Below are positions 48,555-58,447 of a stretch of 64,000 bases of DNA, one piece after another. Position numbers and translations under genes: made by a program. The first letter of the stretch is position 1, and each line of letters opens with the position of its first letter. The notes beneath the pieces are model-generated. The model saw nothing but the letters and a program-made list of their open reading frames with translations, was not told where the DNA came from and did no database searches. This DNA is from Cytophagaceae bacterium (GTDB lineage Bacteria; Bacteroidota; Bacteroidia; Cytophagales; Spirosomataceae), in assembly GCA_005791165.1 (NCBI GenBank), contig SXXW01000042.1, positions 1-64,000 of the forward strand, in the 5' to 3' direction.

Positions 48555-48896
48555 TTAAAAATCAGCTAAAGCTTCTTCTTTCGTTGCGTACACGGAAGAG
48601 TACTTCGTCAAACCCATAATCTTAAAAGTCTTGTCGACGATAGGAGCCAGATTATAATATCCTAATTTACCATCTACTTCTTGTAATTTTTCAATAATTT
48701 CAATCAAGATAGACACCCCAATACTGTTGACCACTTTAGTTTGGGCCATATCTAATAAAAATCGAGTCTTTCCATTGGCTATGTTTTCGTAGCAAATGCC
48801 TGAAATCATTTCCCCTCCTTCATTATTCAAATACCCCTCAGTTGTTAAAATTACTAAATCGTTCTCTTCTTGTATGCTTATGTTAAATTGGCTCAT
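48555..48896 (-). CDS. STAS-domain anti-sigma-factor-antagonist-like protein
   Basis: 113 aa, single STAS domain. Ser58 in VVNSIGVSIL lines up with the phosphorylated serine of SpoIIAA (DSSG loop, here NSIG), so switching by phosphorylation is possible. It starts within the kinase gene (ATGA overlap) and is followed by a terminator. Expected partner: the RsbW-like kinase upstream; the output target is not encoded here. Confidence 0.85.
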   Translation of the reverse strand: MSQFNISIQEENDLVILTTEGYLNNEGGEMISGICYENIANGKTRFLLDMAQTKVVNSIGVSILIEIIEKLQEVDGKLGYYNLAPIVDKTFKIMGLTKYSSVYATKEEALADF

Positions 48897-49309
48897 GATT
48901 CTTTCTTTTTTGTCATTGTTACAGTTGTACCTTCTTTTGTGGATTCAAACTCTACGGTATCCATTAATTCTTTTATAAGTTGTAAACCCCAGCCACGCTT
49001 GCGTTCATCGGTGCCCAACTTATTTTCAATTTTTGGAATTTGAACTTTTGATTTATCAAATCCAATTCCTTGATCAATCACTTTAATTACTAATGTGTCT
49101 TCTTCCAAGATAAAATGGATGAATACATTGTTTTGAGCCTGAGAGTGCTCAAACGCATTTATACATGCCTCAATAAGCGCCATGCTAATTTCGGCAGCTT
49201 TATCTTCGCTCAAATCCATGTGTTTGGCGACCACCTCAGCCGTATTGATAGCCACTAATTCCATGTTGGCTATAATCGGAAGTTTTAATTCAATCTTCGG
49301 TTTATCCAT
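48893..49309 (-). CDS. RsbW/SpoIIAB-like serine kinase
   Basis: 138 aa GHKL ATPase. N-box ISMALIEACINAFEHSQ (Glu47, Asn51), G1 box DQGIGFD (Asp79) and G2 box RGWGLQLIKELMD are all present. Such kinases phosphorylate STAS partners and sequester a target such as a sigma factor. The upstream phosphatase gene is 22 bp away and the STAS gene overlaps by 4 bp. Confidence 0.88.
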   Translation of the reverse strand: MDKPKIELKLPIIANMELVAINTAEVVAKHMDLSEDKAAEISMALIEACINAFEHSQAQNNVFIHFILEEDTLVIKVIDQGIGFDKSKVQIPKIENKLGTDERKRGWGLQLIKELMDTVEFESTKEGTTVTMTKKKES

Positions 49310-49331
49310 TTTTTCATATTTGTTAATTAGC

Positions 49332-51272
49332 TCATTTATTTTTTTTGATTATTACAAACGTTATATCATCTGGGTTATGCAAACCCTCCAACCATTTATC
49401 TGCCTCTAATATAAAAGAATTTTTAATTTCATCCGCAGATTTAGATCCTATCGCTTCTAAATGGCATTTTACTCGATCATAATCATACATCTCCCCAGCA
49501 AGATTGGGTGCTTCAGGCAAACCGTCAGATAATTGAATCACCACATCTCCCGGCTCAAAATCCCTTTCAATCAGGTCAAAATCTTCATTTCCCAACCCCC
49601 CCAAAGGCAAATTTGTTTGTAAGATCTCTTCCACGTTTTTAGTGGCGGCTTTGTATAAAAATATGGGTGGCATAGCAGCAGACGTCATCCGTATTTTATC
49701 ATCCTTAATCTCAATAATATTTAAGCTCATCCTTAATGTACCTAAATCGATCTTGCGAATTACCTGATTTAATTTTTTAAGAATTAAGTTTATTTTAGTC
49801 TCTGTAATACTAATTAAACTAGCCTTCGTCACGGAAACCATCATACCTGAGGCTACCCCATGACCAGTTGCATCTCCACAAATGGATAAAATCGTATTAT
49901 CTGGCTGAACAATGAAGTCATAATAATCGCCACCCACCTCTGTGGAAGATCGGATAAAAGTAGCTATTTCAATATCATTGCTTTTTGGCAATATTTTGGG
50001 CAAAAAGCCTATTTGCATTTTTTGGGCAGCTTCTAATTCTTTTGTTTTCCGAGTCTCTTCGATTTTAGCAAATTTACGCTTTTGAGCGCTTGATTGAACC
50101 ATCAATAGGACAAAAATCGCCAAAACAAACAAAACACAAATACCACCAATCAATAGCTTTGTTTTCTCTTTTTGCTCATCCAATGCATCATTTTTATCCT
50201 GCTCGACAAGCGCATAATTCTGTGCCTGATTAACCTGTTTTTCACTGTAAAGGCTATCGCGTAAATCATTTGCTTTCTTTAAATACAAAAATGCTTGGCT
50301 ATCTTGCCCCAGACTTCTGTAGACTTTAGATAGAAGCTTATAATTATTTAGAGCTCCTAACGTATAAGAATACTTTTTAGAAAGCTCATTAAATAAGTTA
50401 CCATATTTCAAACTAGAGTCTGGCATATTGAGTTTATAATAAGCCTCCGACATGCCATAATATGATTCCAATGCACCTTTTAATCTACTAGTATATAACT
50501 GAATGGGAATTGCTTTGTGATAAGCCTTGATCGCTTTTTCAAAATTTCCCAATTGTATATTTATATTTCCCTCTAATATATATGGGTATCCCCATTGTTC
50601 TAAATAGGGATATTTATTATTGATTTTTTGTCCAATGATGAGAAATTTTTGTGCTTTGTCAAATTCATTGATTAATAAATATATATCGACTAAATGTATC
50701 ACTCTCTGCCTAGTAGTATTTGTCAATTCGGAATTTTTGACAGAGTTTAAACTCAACAAATCCTGATCTATTTTATTTAAATACTCTAAGCACTTGTCTT
50801 TATTCCCTAAATGCGCATATATATAAGCAATTTGATAATTTATATCATTGTAAGGATTTGAAAAATAAAAAGCAGATTTTTCTGTAAGAGCCGTTTTATA
50901 TCCCTTATCTAAATTAATTTTTCTATATTTTAAAGCATCAAATGCATGGTAAAGTGCAGAAGTATAGTTTCCCGAATAAATATTCTCTGCATTAGCAAAT
51001 AATAAATTAATTTGTTCAAGCAGTTCGGTTGAATTAACTTCTTTGGCTTCAATTTCAGCCTTCTTAAGAAAAATTACTGCTGAATCTAGTTTACTTTGAA
51101 CTAAATTGACAGCCAAACTAATGTAGATTTTTGCCTTTGCCGATTTATCACTTGTTTTCTCGATTTTAAGCAATGAATCCTTAACACTTACTTTAGATTG
51201 GGCATGTAATACATTCATGCTTCCCACAAATGCTAACAATAAAATAAAGAATGATTTAATAAAGTTCTTCAT
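49332..51272 (-). CDS. TPR-membrane-SpoIIE (PP2C) phosphatase
   Basis: 646 aa. Signal peptide (about 1-24), a periplasmic region of helical TPR-like repeats (about 30-340), a transmembrane helix at 373-392, a short coiled coil and a cytoplasmic PP2C domain (about 425-646). Metal motifs: EVGGDYYDF (Asp449), CGDATGHG, SDGLPEAPN and PDDITFVII. It would dephosphorylate the STAS protein in response to an external signal. Its catalytic half is clearly paralogous to the next gene. Confidence 0.87.
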   Translation of the reverse strand: MKNFIKSFFILLLAFVGSMNVLHAQSKVSVKDSLLKIEKTSDKSAKAKIYISLAVNLVQSKLDSAVIFLKKAEIEAKEVNSTELLEQINLLFANAENIYSGNYTSALYHAFDALKYRKINLDKGYKTALTEKSAFYFSNPYNDINYQIAYIYAHLGNKDKCLEYLNKIDQDLLSLNSVKNSELTNTTRQRVIHLVDIYLLINEFDKAQKFLIIGQKINNKYPYLEQWGYPYILEGNINIQLGNFEKAIKAYHKAIPIQLYTSRLKGALESYYGMSEAYYKLNMPDSSLKYGNLFNELSKKYSYTLGALNNYKLLSKVYRSLGQDSQAFLYLKKANDLRDSLYSEKQVNQAQNYALVEQDKNDALDEQKEKTKLLIGGICVLFVLAIFVLLMVQSSAQKRKFAKIEETRKTKELEAAQKMQIGFLPKILPKSNDIEIATFIRSSTEVGGDYYDFIVQPDNTILSICGDATGHGVASGMMVSVTKASLISITETKINLILKKLNQVIRKIDLGTLRMSLNIIEIKDDKIRMTSAAMPPIFLYKAATKNVEEILQTNLPLGGLGNEDFDLIERDFEPGDVVIQLSDGLPEAPNLAGEMYDYDRVKCHLEAIGSKSADEIKNSFILEADKWLEGLHNPDDITFVIIKKNK

Positions 51273-51322
51273 AGATTTAATTCGTACGTTCTATAAACAT
51301 TCTTTTCGTTTTATAATATTGA

Positions 51323-54300
51323 TCAAACGTGCTTAATAACCACTATCGTAATATCGTCAGGGGTTGTTTGGCCTGCCAACCAATCACTTCCTAATACCAC
51401 CAAAGCATCTTTTATTTCTTCAGCAGATTTTTCTGCACTAGCTAAAATACAATCTTCAACAGCCTGATAACCCAATTGATCCCCTTTTAAATTAGGAGCT
51501 TCCGGTAAGCCATCCGAGGCGATGACAAAAATATCACCTTTTGAAAATGAGCGTTCTTCCATATCAAAAGTAGCTCCATACAATCCACCTAGAGGCAAAC
51601 CACTGATTTGTATTTCTTCAATCTTCTTCGCCTTGGCTATATACAAATAACAAGGTGGCATAGCCGCTGAACTAAGTTTCAATTTGTTCTTTTTGAAATG
51701 AACGATATTTAAACTCATTCTTAAAATCCCCAAATCCACTTTTTTAACAAGTCGGTTTAAGTCATACAGCATTTTATTCGGTTCATCTAAAGGAAGACCA
51801 ATTAAACCGGCTTTAGTGATGGACACCAACATACCCGCTGCCGTTCCATGTCCGGTCGCGTCGCCACAAACGGCGACCAAACTACCATCCGGTTGGGGAT
51901 GAAAATCATAATAATCACCACCTACTTCCGATGAAGTTTGCAAATAACTGGCTATATCTAAGCCTTCCACCTTAGGCAAGGTTTTAGGCAACATTCTATT
52001 TTGCAGATCCTTAGCCGCCTCTAATTCAGCTATTCTGCGCTCATCCTCTGCCTTACCTCTTGATTTTTTGGCTTGGTATTTTCCAAACAAAATAAACAGA
52101 TACACCAATAAACCCAGGTAAACCAGGTAGGCAAAAATAGTTCTATACCAGGGTGGGGAAATTTTAAATTTAACACTAGTTTCATCGCTCACATGACCAG
52201 ATGCATCCATAGCTCTAACGTGAAAGGTATAAGTGCCTTCACTTAAATTGGTATATTCTTTTTTGAAATCCTTGGTATATTCAGTCCATGTATCATCCTG
52301 GTTTTCGAGCCAATAACTAAACGTTGTCTTGTTTTCTGTTCCAAATAAAGGATAAGCCACCTCAAATACCAGGTTGTTTTGAGAAAAAGGAAGAGTTTCA
52401 GGTACAATGGGAACAGGCTCACCATTGGAAGAGATCGATCGAATTAAGGCTTTAAATTGTTGGGCTGGTTCTTTTAAAGCCAAAGCAGGAACGTAGCGAT
52501 ATAATTTGCTTTCCTGCGAACCAAACCAAATAACCTCATCATCACCACTTCCTTCTGGTAAAACATTGTAACTTAACTCATCTAAATCCACTTTATAAAA
52601 AGGGTATTTTTCAAATGTAAATCCTTTTTTTAAGTCAAAATAAGTTTTGAAAAGTCCTTTTTTGCAGATGAGCCAACCATACCCTGAATCTTTATTATAA
52701 GTGTAACTCCATAATTCATCCGAAACCATTTCGTTTAAACTGAAGCCTGAATCTCTAAGTTTTTGAGCTTTGGTATCCACAATAAAAACATTATTGGACG
52801 AATCACAAGTGGCTAAAATGTTATCTTTTAAATAAACAATTCCTTTCTGCTGCTTGGTTTTAGCAAATGACTTATCTTGAGGTAGAGAAGTAAAAGTTCC
52901 TTGTCCAGATACATCATATTTGAACATGACAATTCCCTTCCGAGTGGAAATCAATATTTTTCCTGGCTCAAGTTCTGAAACATTAGAACCACGATATTGA
53001 TCACCTCCAATAATTTTAATTTGCTTCCAAACCTTGCCATTAAATTGATGTAGTAAAAGTCCATAAGCACTATTACTACTAAATAAAAGGGAAGGATTTA
53101 ACTTGGATTGGATAGATTTATTGCTTCTATAGGTATCTGAAATTTTAATCTTCTTCCCATTTAAAACGGCGTTAATCGAATAATTATTGGTACATACAAT
53201 TTGATCATTAAATAAAGTCAAAGAACCCCCTAACTCTTTAACATCCAAAGACTTAAATACCGAAGTTTCAGTAATTGACTTTTTAGGGATAAATTGGAAT
53301 AAATCTTTTCCTGTTCGAATGATTAATTTTCCCTTGTGCCTAATGATATCAGATACTCTACCTACAATTCCATTTAAGGAAGAAAAATTAGTCAAAGAAG
53401 GATCAAAAGAGATTTTAGTGGCTCCTGAATTTGCCCCCCAAATATCTCCTACTCGATCTTGCATGACAAACGAGAAGCCAGGTTCAGCTAAACCAGAACT
53501 TATGCCAACCTCCGCGTTTGTGCTTAAATCTTGATTTAGAAATAATATGCCCTTATTCATCGTAATAATGGCAATCTTGCCATTGCGCATGACTTTATCA
53601 TTAATATAACCCAAACCCTCAATGACGAATTTGTTGGCATACGGATTATTCACAGGCAGGAATTCGCCTTTCTTCGTCATCCTGATTAATCCGATGTTTC
53701 GAGAAACCAACAGGTGATCCCCGTTGTCCAATTGGTAATTTGCTTCAATCCGATTTTGAGCAAATAATTTTTCTGAACCTTTGATGACCGAAAATCCATT
53801 TTTAGCAGAATACTTAAATAATCCCTTGCCCCATATCCTTAAATAAACCCCATCCGGCGAACCTAGCATAATATGAATATCATCCTTAAACTTATATGAA
53901 CGCAAGTACTTTTTATCCTTAAATAAATAAACCGCATTCTCTGTTTGAAAAAATAAAGTATCTTGATGGACCTTTAAACTCCAAAAGGTAGAAGTAACCT
54001 CATCCTTTTTGGGTAGTTTATCGGAAAGTGATATATACTCATTTTGACCAAATTTATTTTTTTCCAAATAGCCAAAATTAACTCCCGCAAAGCCTAAGTA
54101 AATCGTATTTTTTGAATCTATTTCCGCATCACGAACAAAAGCACTCATCGGCTTTCCATTCTGTAATACCCGTCTAACCCTTTGTCCATCAAATTCGATT
54201 AAACCGTTTCTAACGTTGCCGACATAAATGACCCCTTCCTTATCTTGCATTACTACATAATTACCAAACGCGGACCTCAGAAAATCTCTTTTGTAATGCG

Positions 54301-54397
54301 AAATGAAAAAATTGCCTTGCTCTAAATCTTTAGAATTAGTATTTTGCGACACAACAAAAAATGGTAGAAATAACAGTAATGCAATGACGGATTTCAT
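51323..54397 (-). CDS. Propeller/Y_Y_Y-membrane-SpoIIE (PP2C) phosphatase
   Basis: 1024 aa. Signal peptide about 1-17, a long beta-propeller-repeat sensor (about 25-650), a Y_Y_Y-like domain (about 655-745, ENQDDTWTEYTKDF), transmembrane helix at 753-772, coiled coil, and PP2C domain. Motifs EVGGDYYDF (Asp828), CGDATGHG, SDGLPEAPN and PDDITIVVI are intact. The sensor half is of the kind found in hybrid two-component systems that sense glycans, here attached to a phosphatase instead of a kinase. It is the first gene of the operon. Confidence 0.87.
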   Translation of the reverse strand: MKSVIALLLFLPFFVVSQNTNSKDLEQGNFFISHYKRDFLRSAFGNYVVMQDKEGVIYVGNVRNGLIEFDGQRVRRVLQNGKPMSAFVRDAEIDSKNTIYLGFAGVNFGYLEKNKFGQNEYISLSDKLPKKDEVTSTFWSLKVHQDTLFFQTENAVYLFKDKKYLRSYKFKDDIHIMLGSPDGVYLRIWGKGLFKYSAKNGFSVIKGSEKLFAQNRIEANYQLDNGDHLLVSRNIGLIRMTKKGEFLPVNNPYANKFVIEGLGYINDKVMRNGKIAIITMNKGILFLNQDLSTNAEVGISSGLAEPGFSFVMQDRVGDIWGANSGATKISFDPSLTNFSSLNGIVGRVSDIIRHKGKLIIRTGKDLFQFIPKKSITETSVFKSLDVKELGGSLTLFNDQIVCTNNYSINAVLNGKKIKISDTYRSNKSIQSKLNPSLLFSSNSAYGLLLHQFNGKVWKQIKIIGGDQYRGSNVSELEPGKILISTRKGIVMFKYDVSGQGTFTSLPQDKSFAKTKQQKGIVYLKDNILATCDSSNNVFIVDTKAQKLRDSGFSLNEMVSDELWSYTYNKDSGYGWLICKKGLFKTYFDLKKGFTFEKYPFYKVDLDELSYNVLPEGSGDDEVIWFGSQESKLYRYVPALALKEPAQQFKALIRSISSNGEPVPIVPETLPFSQNNLVFEVAYPLFGTENKTTFSYWLENQDDTWTEYTKDFKKEYTNLSEGTYTFHVRAMDASGHVSDETSVKFKISPPWYRTIFAYLVYLGLLVYLFILFGKYQAKKSRGKAEDERRIAELEAAKDLQNRMLPKTLPKVEGLDIASYLQTSSEVGGDYYDFHPQPDGSLVAVCGDATGHGTAAGMLVSITKAGLIGLPLDEPNKMLYDLNRLVKKVDLGILRMSLNIVHFKKNKLKLSSAAMPPCYLYIAKAKKIEEIQISGLPLGGLYGATFDMEERSFSKGDIFVIASDGLPEAPNLKGDQLGYQAVEDCILASAEKSAEEIKDALVVLGSDWLAGQTTPDDITIVVIKHV

Positions 54398-54674
54398 CAG
54401 ATATTATTTTAAATAGGTATTTATAGAACTTATCGATTTTACCACTCAATGAATTTAGATTCTTTAAGAAACTAATTCTTGAATATACTAAAAATAATGA
54501 TACAAAATAACCATGACGGTAGTGTATATATGTATTAACAGGATAAACGATTATTATTTTATCTAAATTTAATTTTGATAAAACTTTCTTAATCTTGCCA
54601 GTAGCATTTTATGCAAAAACTGAAATAAATTTTCAATATTTCGAACCATCTAGTCAGAAAGCTAATCACCTATG
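54398..54674. other. Gene-free A/T-rich gap
   Basis: 277 bp upstream of the phosphatase operon and downstream of the M20 gene. It must hold the operon promoter on the minus strand, but I find no full TTTG/TAnnTTTG match, nor a convincing hairpin or small ORF. Confidence 0.4.
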
Positions 54675-56108
54675 TTAATTATCCCGATAATTCAAAGCTG
54701 GCTTCCGGGTTCCTAATAAGGACTTATATTGGAAATCTATTCCGCGTCTTTTGTTCCATTCTTCGGTAGCCTCTTGAATCATTTTGGGATTTTTAAATAG
54801 GTCAATGGCTGATAAGGCAATCGTTTTTGCTGCGACCATCATCCCTTTTCGACCTATGCTAGTACCGCCGGAGGCGACTGCTTGCCAACTATGTGCCGAG
54901 GTTCCTGGCACCCATGTAGCTGTTCCCAACCCGATGGTTGGCACCACCCATGACACATCCCCCACATCCGTGGACCCACCCGAACTCGGATCAGGTCGAT
55001 TTAACAACACTTGATTCGTTGTATTTAAATCCACGGCCTCCATCCCGGGGGTTTGTTGGAGTTGCTTCGCAAAAGCAGTCTCAGTCGGAGAAAGCACGTA
55101 CCCGCCAACCGCCTTTAAATTAGCCGCCATTACTTGTGCTAAATGTTCATTCGGTAAAATCTCATACACACCGCTGATCAGTTCCACTTCAAATTTAGTT
55201 CCAGTTCCTAACGCAGCTCCTTCAGCTGCTTTTTCTACCCGATCCCACACATCAAAAACGATATTTCGGTTTGGAGAGCGAATGTAATAATATACCTCCG
55301 CAAAATCGGGAACAATATTAGGAGCCTTTCCTCCATTGGTGATGACATAATGAATTCTTGTAGACGCCGGCACATGTTCGCGCATCATATTAACCATGTA
55401 ATCCATGGCTTCCACCGCATCTAACGCAGAACGCCCTCTTTCAGGTGATGCTGCCGCATGAGACGATAATCCATAAAAACGAAATTTACCTGCTTTGTTG
55501 GCCAGCGATGAAGAGGCCGCCACCGTGTTTTCATCATTGGGATGCCAATGCAACATGACATCTGATTGGGCAAATAAACCTGCTCGGACCATATAAACTT
55601 TCCCAGCACCCCCTTCTTCAGCAGGACAACCGTATAATTTAATGGTACCTTTTTGACCCGTTTCTTTCATCCAATCTTTAACCGCAATGGCCGCTGCCAC
55701 AGAACCCGTTCCAAACAAATGATGGCCACAAGCATGTCCAGAATTACCCCCAAATGAACGTTTTACAGGAATTGTATCCTGTGATAATCCCGGTAATGCA
55801 TCATATTCTGCCATGATTCCAATGACAGGTTTGCCCTGCCCAAAAGTCGCCACAAAGGCCGTCGGTATATCAGCAACCCCCGCTTCTATCGTAAATCCAG
55901 CTTGTTTTAAAGTTTCCTGAAGCAGCAATGAACTTTGCTTTTCCTTATAACCCACCTCGGCTAAACTCCATATTTTTTGTGCTATTTGACCATAAGTAGT
56001 CTCCAATTTACTGATGCGAGCGATGGCTTTTTTCTTATCAAGAACCTGAGCATTAGCGATGAATGAACTAAATGCCAACAGGCATACAACTATATTTTTA
56101 CGAATCAT
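54675..56108 (-). CDS. M20-family amidohydrolase (AbgB-like)
   Basis: 477 aa from MIRKNIVVCLLAFSSFIANAQ, which gives a proper signal peptide; the longer frame reads back into the lipid-kinase gene. Metal-site segments: GIMAEYDALPG, GHACGHHLFG and CPAEEGGAGK, and the dimerisation domain follows (GLSSHAAASPERGRSALD). The late STDVGDVSW segment is typical of aminobenzoyl-glutamate-utilisation (AbgB) types. A periplasmic amide hydrolase of unknown substrate. Confidence 0.85.
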   Translation of the reverse strand: MIRKNIVVCLLAFSSFIANAQVLDKKKAIARISKLETTYGQIAQKIWSLAEVGYKEKQSSLLLQETLKQAGFTIEAGVADIPTAFVATFGQGKPVIGIMAEYDALPGLSQDTIPVKRSFGGNSGHACGHHLFGTGSVAAAIAVKDWMKETGQKGTIKLYGCPAEEGGAGKVYMVRAGLFAQSDVMLHWHPNDENTVAASSSLANKAGKFRFYGLSSHAAASPERGRSALDAVEAMDYMVNMMREHVPASTRIHYVITNGGKAPNIVPDFAEVYYYIRSPNRNIVFDVWDRVEKAAEGAALGTGTKFEVELISGVYEILPNEHLAQVMAANLKAVGGYVLSPTETAFAKQLQQTPGMEAVDLNTTNQVLLNRPDPSSGGSTDVGDVSWVVPTIGLGTATWVPGTSAHSWQAVASGGTSIGRKGMMVAAKTIALSAIDLFKNPKMIQEATEEWNKRRGIDFQYKSLLGTRKPALNYRDN

Positions 56109-56118
56109 GAATTTAAAA

Positions 56119-57000
56119 TTAATGAGAATAATTTGGGACAATATATTTGAATTTAGCAGGAAGAATTTTAAAATCAAAAGTATTCGACTCCAAAACTTCG
56201 CCATCCACTTGCGCACTTAGGGCCCGATTGCATTGTATACGGGTCGATTGAATCGTAGAAAATTCCAAAAAAGAATAGTTCACATGCTTGCCCTTTTGAA
56301 TTAAGGGCATATAGAAAAGACGCTTAATAATAGCTATGGGATTACACAACATCATATTTAATGCTCCATCTTGAATGGAGGCCATTGGAAAAAAATGAAA
56401 TCCACCCCCTGCCCTAGATGAATTAAAAACCATGCATAAAAAAACTTTCTTAGAAATTTGTTGGCCCGCACGTTCAAAAGAAATTTCGTACGATTTAAAT
56501 TTAAATAGCTGGGGGATAGCCGCTAAATAATACCCTAACGCACCGCCAATAAAACGAATGGCTTGCATTGATTTCAACACATCCCCCTCAATACCAATCC
56601 CGACCCCATTTAAAAAAATCATTTGATTAACCTGGCCAGCATCTAAGTTCTCTATGTGACCATTCAAAATATGGTTCAAATGTTCTGTTTTTGAAATTTT
56701 ACCAAAAATTTTCCAATAAAAATCATTTCCCGTACCCCCCTGAAACAAACCTATAGGAATAGAGCAATCTGGGTATTTATTCACAAAATAGTTAAAGGTA
56801 CCATCTCCCCCCATGACCCATACTTCATCAAAATTTTGTAAGTCCGAAGGCCATTGTTGATGAAATAATTGAATGGACCAAAGAGGCATTTTTTCACCTA
56901 CTTCTGTCAAAATCCATTCATAATAAGCTTTTATTGCAACGGTATCTTTTTGAGGATTTATTAAAAAAGAAATCTTTTTAAGGTCAATGTTCGTTTTCAT
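56119..57000 (-). CDS. Diacylglycerol-kinase-family lipid kinase
   Basis: 293 aa, cytoplasmic. Nucleotide-binding motifs VMGGDGTFN and FQGGTGNDFYWK are present, and the late AQVDGEVLES matches the family. Phosphorylates a lipid such as diacylglycerol or a sphingoid base; substrate unknown. Its ATG directly abuts the CBS gene stop codon and it is followed after 10 bp by the M20 gene. Confidence 0.85.
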   Translation of the reverse strand: MKTNIDLKKISFLINPQKDTVAIKAYYEWILTEVGEKMPLWSIQLFHQQWPSDLQNFDEVWVMGGDGTFNYFVNKYPDCSIPIGLFQGGTGNDFYWKIFGKISKTEHLNHILNGHIENLDAGQVNQMIFLNGVGIGIEGDVLKSMQAIRFIGGALGYYLAAIPQLFKFKSYEISFERAGQQISKKVFLCMVFNSSRAGGGFHFFPMASIQDGALNMMLCNPIAIIKRLFYMPLIQKGKHVNYSFLEFSTIQSTRIQCNRALSAQVDGEVLESNTFDFKILPAKFKYIVPNYSH

Positions 57001-57429
57001 TTAGGCATTAATGTAATTCTTAAGATGCTCAATCGTTTCCAAATGGTTTTTAATCGTTGACCGTATTAAATCATTAATCGAAATGATCCCCATTAATTCT
57101 CCTTGCTCAACGACCGGCAAATATCGAATATTTTTTTCTGACATAATCATCATACACGTTTCAAGACTAGTCGTTCGATCGATCCATGGCAAATCTGTCG
57201 TCATGATTTCAGCGACCGAAGTATCAGATGAGTTCTTGTCCAATAAAACAACCTTACGCGCATAATCTCGTTCAGTCAAAATACCTACATATTTACCCTG
57301 ATCTAACACCACAACTGAACCTATGTTTTTTTCTTGCATAATTTGCAAGGCCGAAATGATCTTGGACTCCGGACTGACCGATACCACATAAGACCCTTTT
57401 TGCGCGAGTATGTCAATGACTTTTTTCAT
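57001..57429 (-). CDS. CBS-domain pair protein
   Basis: 142 aa made almost entirely of two CBS repeats (GSVVVLDQGKYVGILTERDYARKV and YLPVVEQGELMGIISINDLI). Such stand-alone pairs bind adenosine nucleotides and regulate partners. It heads an operon with a lipid kinase and an amidohydrolase, so its ligand may control one of them. Confidence 0.88.
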   Translation of the reverse strand: MKKVIDILAQKGSYVVSVSPESKIISALQIMQEKNIGSVVVLDQGKYVGILTERDYARKVVLLDKNSSDTSVAEIMTTDLPWIDRTTSLETCMMIMSEKNIRYLPVVEQGELMGIISINDLIRSTIKNHLETIEHLKNYINA

Positions 57430-57587
57430 GGCTTTAGATTTAATTATATTGGAATTATTTAAATTAATAAAAATATATTACAATAAAATATATTTAAAAA
57501 TTAAAATCTAAAGACTGAATAAAATCATGCATTGATTTGTATCTAGAAAGAAAACAATAAATTTAGGCGTAAATAATTGAAATCAAC

Positions 57588-58304
57588 ATGCAAGCCAACG
57601 TAAAAACCGCCATTATCACAGGAGCATCCAAGGGAATTGGACGTGCGCTAGCCTTATTACTAGCAAAAAATAATTTCCAATTATCCATCGTCGCGAGAAG
57701 CCAAGGTGAATTAAAGGATTTAGCAGCCGAAATAACCGAAATTGGACATCGACCTTTATACTTCGTGGGAGATGTTTCAGATGAAGCGTTTGTCCAACAA
57801 ACCATCGATAAAACGGCGCATACATTTCAAAAAATAGATTTCTTAATCAATAATGCGGGTACTGGGACTTTTGGCCCAACCGAGTCTTTTTCAGGCCAAT
57901 CCTGGGATACCATTTTTGACACCAATGTAAAAGGAACCTTTCTTTTCTCAAAAGCAGTTTTACCTTTTATGAAGGAAGCAAAAAAAGGGCACATTATATC
58001 CGTGGCTTCTGATGTGGCAAAACGTGTTTTTGATGGGGGAGCCTTGTATTGTTCATCTAAATATGCCCAACATGCATTTACGGAAGCACTTAGAAAAGAA
58101 GTTAGAAGAGATGGCATAAAAGTGTCTACCGTGTATTCAGGCTTAGTGGATACGATGTTTCACCCAGAACCTCAAGGGTCAGAAGCACATAAAGAATGGT
58201 TAACTTGCGACGATATGGCAGAAAGTATTTTTTACATTATGAATCAACCCGCGCATGTGGTCATTGACGAATTAATGATTCACCCACTTTCCCAAGAATA
58301 CTAA
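57588..58304 (+). CDS. Short-chain dehydrogenase/reductase
   Basis: 238 aa classical SDR: TGASKGIG, NNAG, a catalytic YCSSK motif (Tyr-x3-Lys). The sequence after the active site (GIKVSTVYSGLVDTMFH) is typical of FabG-like 3-ketoacyl reductases, but the substrate is open. Plus-strand and divergent from the CBS operon; a hairpin terminator lies about 115 bp downstream. Confidence 0.85.
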   Translation: MQANVKTAIITGASKGIGRALALLLAKNNFQLSIVARSQGELKDLAAEITEIGHRPLYFVGDVSDEAFVQQTIDKTAHTFQKIDFLINNAGTGTFGPTESFSGQSWDTIFDTNVKGTFLFSKAVLPFMKEAKKGHIISVASDVAKRVFDGGALYCSSKYAQHAFTEALRKEVRRDGIKVSTVYSGLVDTMFHPEPQGSEAHKEWLTCDDMAESIFYIMNQPAHVVIDELMIHPLSQEY

Positions 58305-58410
58305 AAAAAGGGAATTCGATGTCATAAAATACCTAAAATTAAATGGTAAACATTCGAATTGATTCATTAATGATCGCAAAGTAATTGTAGCACAAAAGAA
58401 TTTACCGCTA

Positions 58411-58447
58411 AATAAAAAAATCCTGGTCAATGGCCAGGATTTTTTTG
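58411..58447. terminator. Terminator in the 58.3-58.6 kb gap
   Basis: ATCCTGGTC/GGCCAGGAT (nine pairs with one G-T) with a 3-nt loop, followed by a T-run on the plus strand and flanked by A-run for the minus strand. It belongs to the SDR gene. The rest of the 322-bp gap (58305-58626) is A/T-rich, presumably with the promoter of the next gene; I see no other element. Confidence 0.85.
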
